Below are positions 8,284 through 13,566 of a stretch of 13,566 nucleotides of DNA, one piece after another. Each line of letters begins with the position of its first letter. Position 1 is the stretch's first letter. The position numbers were made by a program, and so were the translations under genes. The notes under the pieces were generated by a model that saw only the letters and a program-made list of their open reading frames with translations, ran no database searches and was not told the origin of the DNA. Source of the stretch: Fusarium oxysporum f. sp. lycopersici 4287 (lineage: Eukaryota; Ascomycota; Sordariomycetes; Hypocreales; Nectriaceae); assembly GCF_000149955.1 (NCBI RefSeq), contig NW_017264858.1, positions 1-13,566 on the forward strand, written 5' to 3'.

Positions 8284-10125
8284 CCTCTTTTGTAGAGACT
8301 CACAGCGTTCATCAGGCTTGGTGGGCCTCAATAGGAGATAGCTACCCTGATTAGGTAGAATACTGAATGCAGCTGTTAAGTACTTATAAACATGCATATC
8401 TTTTGTTCTTTTATAACCAGTAATAATAGAAGCGTTTAGTCCCATTTTTCCACGTCTTTTTCGAGTTCTTTGACCACCGGGCCCGAACATGTTCTCTAGA
8501 GTTAGGAATTTGGCTTATTTGCTATTTAATCCAATATATAATTAGTATAGCAATCATTGGGGTCATAAGACGATTTATTTGTAGGAGGACGGTAATTTCC
8601 TGGATTATCCTCGCACTTCCGGCAATGATGTCCAGCTCCATCATCTTGCCGTGATGCTTTCCCAGTAAATCCTTTCCCATCAGCGACGATCAAATTCTTG
8701 GTGATGATGGACTTCGAGAGGGCTTTCCAAATTGTCACAGCTGGAGACCTAACCCCAAATTGCATGGATAGATAACTCGACTTTATGAAAAAGTCTAGTT
8801 GTCAGTTATCATAACAGACGCCCGAGCTAAAAGGAAAACCACCATAAGAACCATTACGGTTTAAAGTATGCAGCCAGTTATGGGCAAGCAGGGGAGCAAA
8901 ATGATACAGAGAGCCAAAGACAAATAGAAACACTGCCAGATGTAAATAAGAATGTGCAATTTATCAATGTATGGTTATATTATCGTTAATTCTTAGTCAT
9001 AAGAGTGCTAAACCTCAAGTTGACTCGGTGATGACTGACATGCGTTGTATCGTGTTGCGTGAAGTGCATCCTGAGATACCCTAGATGCTCTAAATCATCA
9101 GCCTATCTGATCTTATGATGATATATAAGCCACGAAAATAATAACAACATACATCCAATACACGTGCTGAGGATAGCATAAATTAGAAAGACCAGGAGAT
9201 TTCTAGCAGTGCTTACTTGAACAATGCACAATACTCAATCAGCAGCGTTTCCGCAACGATGTAGCTAAGATCTTATTTATTTCACCTTCTTTTATAACAC
9301 ACCTATGATCAAAAGCGCCTATAGCTTCCGCAGAGAACTGTTATTATTTATAGATAAGTGCCTTCTACAAGCCGCCTGTTTAATATAAGTCTAAATTCCC
9401 TTGAACGTTATAGCGCATACCCAAGGAAATCCTGTTCTTAACAAGCCATCTTAAGATACGGCGCGTATCTAGGCTGAATAATGCACGAAGTTGGTCTAGC
9501 TTCGACCAGCTCATCTTGGCAACTAAGTCTCACTCCTAACCTCATTTGATTGCAGCTGGCTCAATATCACATGTTCAGATGATTAGTTCTTACGAGCCCA
9601 GTATCGTAACAACAGAGACCAAGCTGCCAGCTTCACGTCTATTCATATTAGGTAGAAAGGAAATTATGTGGCAGCAGGAGGGAACATAAGAACAACAAGC
9701 AAAGAAGAGATAGAGAATATTTTACCTCAATCTCCGAAGCCGACAGAAGCAATAAGCTCGAAATTTAAACGTGTATCTTGAAGAAAGTGCCTTCATCACG
9801 AATCAGGTTTTGGTGCAGGAATAACTTGCTGAATATGTTTGGTTACGCGAGATCAAATCTCAGGATGCAGTCCGAATTTTGGTGGGGAAGTCATAAGTCT
9901 GAAGTGCACACTTATGCATCTTACGTATCGTGTTGCAATCTGCTCTATGTAAGAACCAGGTCACGGTCCGTCAGCTGCATTATCTGAGATATCTTTGCTT
10001 GACTGTGAGGCCGGCATGGATAGCCTGGCGGATCGACATTACGAACCGATATACCGGTTTACAAATCTTAGGTGGCTTGTTTTACTACAGCAAGACGAGA
10101 TGAAGATGCCCAATATGTTTGACTT
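8284..10125. other. AT-rich intergenic stretch, no supported gene
   Basis: The first part should hold the alpha-galactosidase 3' untranslated region; AT-rich sequence around 8370-8430 is a likely polyadenylation zone. A 79-codon minus-strand frame with a true ATG (8765 to 8526) contains three Cys and ends near NDCYTNYILD, but has no recognisable domain, promoter or partner exon, so I do not call it. The plus-strand frame at 9778-9987 starts with TTG and looks random. The remainder is AT-rich with many TA dinucleotides. No tRNA or clear transposon end was seen. Confidence 0.5.
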
Positions 10126-11006
10126 NNNNNNNNNNNNNNNNNNNNNNNNNNNNNNNNNNNNNNNNNNNNNNNNNNNNNNNNNNNNNNNNNNNNNNNNNNN
10201 NNNNNNNNNNNNNNNNNNNNNNNNNNNNNNNNNNNNNNNNNNNNNNNNNNNNNNNNNNNNNNNNNNNNNNNNNNNNNNNNNNNNNNNNNNNNNNNNNNNN
10301 NNNNNNNNNNNNNNNNNNNNNNNNNNNNNNNNNNNNNNNNNNNNNNNNNNNNNNNNNNNNNNNNNNNNNNNNNNNNNNNNNNNNNNNNNNNNNNNNNNNN
10401 NNNNNNNNNNNNNNNNNNNNNNNNNNNNNNNNNNNNNNNNNNNNNNNNNNNNNNNNNNNNNNNNNNNNNNNNNNNNNNNNNNNNNNNNNNNNNNNNNNNN
10501 NNNNNNNNNNNNNNNNNNNNNNNNNNNNNNNNNNNNNNNNNNNNNNNNNNNNNNNNNNNNNNNNNNNNNNNNNNNNNNNNNNNNNNNNNNNNNNNNNNNN
10601 NNNNNNNNNNNNNNNNNNNNNNNNNNNNNNNNNNNNNNNNNNNNNNNNNNNNNNNNNNNNNNNNNNNNNNNNNNNNNNNNNNNNNNNNNNNNNNNNNNNN
10701 NNNNNNNNNNNNNNNNNNNNNNNNNNNNNNNNNNNNNNNNNNNNNNNNNNNNNNNNNNNNNNNNNNNNNNNNNNNNNNNNNNNNNNNNNNNNNNNNNNNN
10801 NNNNNNNNNNNNNNNNNNNNNNNNNNNNNNNNNNNNNNNNNNNNNNNNNNNNNNNNNNNNNNNNNNNNNNNNNNNNNNNNNNNNNNNNNNNNNNNNNNNN
10901 NNNNNNNNNNNNNNNNNNNNNNNNNNNNNNNNNNNNNNNNNNNNNNNNNNNNNNNNNNNNNNNNNNNNNNNNNNNNNNNNNNNNNNNNNNNNNNNNNNNN
11001 NNNNNN
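10126..11006. other. assembly gap (881 N)
   Basis: 881 consecutive N. The gap removes the 3' end of the thioesterase-like gene that reads into it from the right. Nothing recognisable as that gene appears on the left side (up to 10125), so its end should lie within the gap if the stated gap size is right. Frames that appear to span the gap are artefacts of untranslated N. Confidence 0.99.
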
Positions 11007-11825
11007 ATTCTCGCTGAACTTCGCATTTGCCGCCTCAGCCAGAGAAGTCTCCATCTCACAAACAACCCCGGGATTCTTGTCTGCCCACTCTTCCATCTTG
11101 CGGAGGTTATTTCGCCCATCATACATTTCTCCGTTGCGTAGTAATGTGTCTGCCATAGAAGGCATGAAGTCGCACATGAAAGCTATGTGCGTTGCGTTCA
11201 TGAATTCCCCGGTGAAGCCATTCCACCCATCCAGCAGACCATCGACTTGCATTCCGCCTCGCTCATAGAGAGATACGATACGGCGGCCCATAGGGAAAAC
11301 TTCACCTTTCGTGAGTCCGGGAACCCATGTAAGGTCAGGCTCGTTGGCTTCAACCTTACGAAAGTCAGGTCTAGGCGCAGGAGGAGGGTTCAGAGTCCAC
11401 TGGGTATTGCACGTGGGCCCAAGAGATTGAGCGAAGTTTGTGGACGTTGCAAGACCGATGGCCTTGAGCTGTTCAGTCTGTAAGACCTGCAGCTGGATAG
11501 TGCAGTGAGAACTGCCGCGCTTTAACTCGAGGATGTTGATGTCGAGCTTTTCCGTACTGCAATATCGCAGGTATTCGAGATGGAGGGTAAGGACATCAGG
11601 TTGGTCGTACTTGGCGAGGGTTGTGGTGAAATGTTTTACAGCCACAGAATGAATGACTGCAGCAATGCAGCCACCGTTTAGAGCTAAGGCGATGTAAGCA
11701 GTGAACAGGCTGTTTCACAATTGATACTAACCTGGGCCCATAGTCCAATCATAGGATGGGGATACAGAGTATGACGATGGTCCAGTTTGCTGAGGCGTGA
11801 CCTCCTGTTGAAACGTTCTGGCCAT
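11007..11825 (-). CDS. thioesterase-like (acyl-CoA thioesterase family) protein, 3' end in gap
   Basis: Partial: 257 residues visible. Exon 1 is 11825-11732 and exon 2 runs from 11683 to the gap edge at 11007. The 48-bp intron has a GTTAGT donor and TTAG acceptor; joining gives WTMGPALNGGCIAA (28-40), the expected entry of the fungal double-hotdog thioesterase-like family. Next come DQPDVLTLHLEYLR, a central QWTLNPPPAPRPDF linker typical of the family, and the start of the second hotdog with LLDGWNGFTG, HIAFMCDFMPSM and AEAANAKFSEN. Members hydrolyse acyl-CoA or act as uncharacterised hotdog proteins; substrate unknown here. The ATG at 11825 has a favourable context (AAGATGGCC), and an AATAAAAACA element lies about 80 bp upstream. 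Family members usually continue for several dozen more residues (the last strands of the second hotdog), so the C-terminus, and any peroxisomal targeting tripeptide, is hidden by the gap. The usual Tyr after the NGG motif is Cys37. No decay is seen in the visible part. Confidence 0.88.
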
Positions 11826-13566
11826 CTTATCCTTATGCTTAGGGGATTGGCAAATGACTATGGTTAATTGAAAGAGGGGAAGGCAGGGAGCGCTCTGGAG
11901 TGTTTTTATTCTTCTGTGACTGTAAGCATGCTTATTACTATTAAAGGCTAGCGCTGACGATCAAGCAAACCACTAATTTAACCGAGGTAACTAAAAGTTC
12001 TACCTATTTTCTACCTAGCCTTTATTCTGCAGCATTCAGATAGCTTGAGAAATATGATAATATAAAGCTATCCAGCTTCTAAGTTTTATTCTATTTCATT
12101 GCCTATCGTATGATAACATTATGGCATTTTTCTCGCAGTCAACAGGTATTAACTCAGCAGCATACATCACCATCATGGGTCTCATGCTCAGGGATTTCCC
12201 AGCCCTTTGCGTGAGCGTACAGGTTGCTGGTGGACTCCCCGGAAGCGATAGCTCAACTCCGAATAAACTTCCCAAAGGCACATTGCAGGCAGCTCTCTGG
12301 CTACTCACAAAATAACCTAAGCTTACTGAAACAGTGTGACATATGTCTGGTGTTATCAGTCAATATTAAGAGCTCAAAATCTCCAACCGACTCAAGCCTC
12401 TTAGCATCTTCATCCTACAAGCGGGCCATTAATACTAGAAGCCATTCGCAGAAGCAGTAATCTTCCACACAGCTTCACCTTATATCTCCAAATTGCATCG
12501 CGTAAAGAGTAGTAAATAGTCTACTTGTCGGAGGATTAGCAAAGTAACCCATCGTGATCTGAAGGGTCATTGTGGGTTTTATGAATGCCGTGGATACAGA
12601 TGTTGCTACGAGTTGCGTTTAGGTTTCCCGGCAGTCATAGCAGGATCTGTGCCTATCAGCGTGCTGATACCATCCAGACCTGATCAGATGATGAGTTGAA
12701 AATCTTATGACCGAGCTATTGTGTGGGTAGTTGGTATGCTGCCTGAAGTCTGTTTTTTAGCTGATATGTCTGACAGCTCATACTTGTATTGCACGCCTTA
12801 CCTCGATATCTTCCAGATCTAGATAAAGGCATCACCGACATCGTCGAAAACCGGAGCTAGGTCTTCGAGATACCTGTATTTAAGACCTGCATGGCGAAAA
12901 ACAGCCACTATTTTGCAAATAATGAAGCAGAGGAACGAAAGCTTGACAGCAAAGGGTGATCAAATATCATATAAAAGTTCAAGAGGCTTAAAGTAGAGTT
13001 GATTCTACTCGTGGAGTAGCTTCTGCACCTAGATTATCCGAAGGATTTGCTTTGTGTTGTAACATATTCGCGCGCAAGACTTGATAGGAGATATGGATCT
13101 CCAAGTTGTTAGGTATAATGGCATTCTTTCTGGACCGGAAGCCAGCAGATTTTCATGCTGTCTTCTCTTCGTTGCTTATCGGGGCTGGAATTGATTTTGT
13201 AGATGTTATATGCTACTGAGATGCGCAATCGATTTTGGGCCCCCTACAGGTTGTAGACGCAGTCGAGTGTCGCAACGGTGTAGGCACTAGTCATGTACTT
13301 GAGTTACGCAATTGCTTCGAACGGCAACTTCCTTAGCCCTCACCGCCCAAAGGTCTGCCTCCTGAAGCATCCACCTGCGGCCACAAAGTTTACAAGTGAC
13401 CAGAAAGGATCGTCAAAGACACGTTATCCTAAACGGTGCAAACTAGCCCATTCCGGCGGACGTTCAGTTTGTGGCTGCAAAGTTTGTTTCACTATTCGCC
13501 GTTATCGCCGTTGGCTTATGGCCGTTGCACTCCCCTTTTGGCATAGCTAGTGGATTTACAGTTGAA
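11826..13566. other. gene-poor stretch, no supported gene
   Basis: The first 100 bp are the thioesterase-like gene promoter. From about 11940 to 12120 the sequence is AT-rich with repeated CTACCTA-like runs. Overlapping frames at 12096-12308 (minus) and 12121-12315 (plus) are both open, and neither shows a family I recognise. A plus-strand frame with ATG at 13293 runs 85 codons to 13550; it is rich in Lys, Arg and Cys but matches nothing known to me. The last bases contain no clear terminal repeat. Confidence 0.45.

Noticed and set aside
8526..8765. 79-codon minus-strand frame with ATG and three Cys, possible small protein
   Set aside because: No signal peptide, no recognisable domain, no promoter or homologue that I know; length is within chance for AT-rich intergenic DNA.
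9995..11645. Long frames of 340-525 codons spanning the N block
   Set aside because: They exist only because N codons contain no stops; only the minus-strand part at 11007 and above is real coding sequence.
12096..12315. Overlapping open frames on both strands
   Set aside because: Both open in the same 200 bp, neither with a recognisable family; at most one could be real and nothing distinguishes them.
12654..12669. Palindrome TATCAGC-GT-GCTGATA
   Set aside because: About one 7-bp-arm palindrome with this spacing is expected by chance in a window this size, and no gene lies next to it.
13293..13550. 85-codon plus-strand frame rich in Lys, Arg and Cys at the window end
   Set aside because: No known domain and no neighbouring exon; composition alone is not enough to call a gene or a transposon fragment.

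Overview
The window looks like nuclear DNA of a filamentous ascomycete (Pezizomycotina). Genes are interrupted by short GT-AG introns of 48-75 bp, several with CTAAC/CTAAT-like branch sites. The protein families are ones expanded in these fungi: a maltose-permease-type MFS sugar transporter, a secreted GH27 alpha-galactosidase with a C-terminal CBM35-like module, a fungal thioesterase-like protein, and a relic of a fungal NB-ARC (NLR/STAND) gene. I cannot fix the genus from sequence alone.

Layout: positions 1-2036 hold no gene I can support. A broken NLR nucleotide-binding domain lies on the minus strand at about 2037-2732, with a stop codon inside its P-loop. A complete five-exon sugar transporter (539 aa) is on the minus strand at 3168-5037. 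A 1.54 kb intergenic region separates it from a divergently transcribed two-exon alpha-galactosidase (549 aa) at 6580-8283. Positions 8284-10125 are AT-rich and without a convincing gene. An 881-base run of N (10126-11006) cuts off the 3' end of a thioesterase-like gene read on the minus strand from 11825. Positions 11826-13566 again show no convincing gene.

The transporter and the secreted alpha-galactosidase form a plausible functional pair: the enzyme releases galactose from galacto-oligosaccharides or galactomannan outside the cell, and the permease may import a resulting sugar or an intact oligosaccharide. Their shared upstream region holds three exact CGGN8CGG sequences, the spacing reported for the Aspergillus amylolytic regulator AmyR: two near the transporter start and one 185 bp before the alpha-galactosidase start. 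It also holds a diverged duplicated promoter segment and three GGCTAA (XlnR-like) hexamers. This shared control region is the most interesting part of the window; the regulatory reading is inference. The transporter also has Cys where the characterised yeast alpha-glucoside/H+ symporter has a coupling Asp, so its substrate and energetics should not be assumed from the family name.
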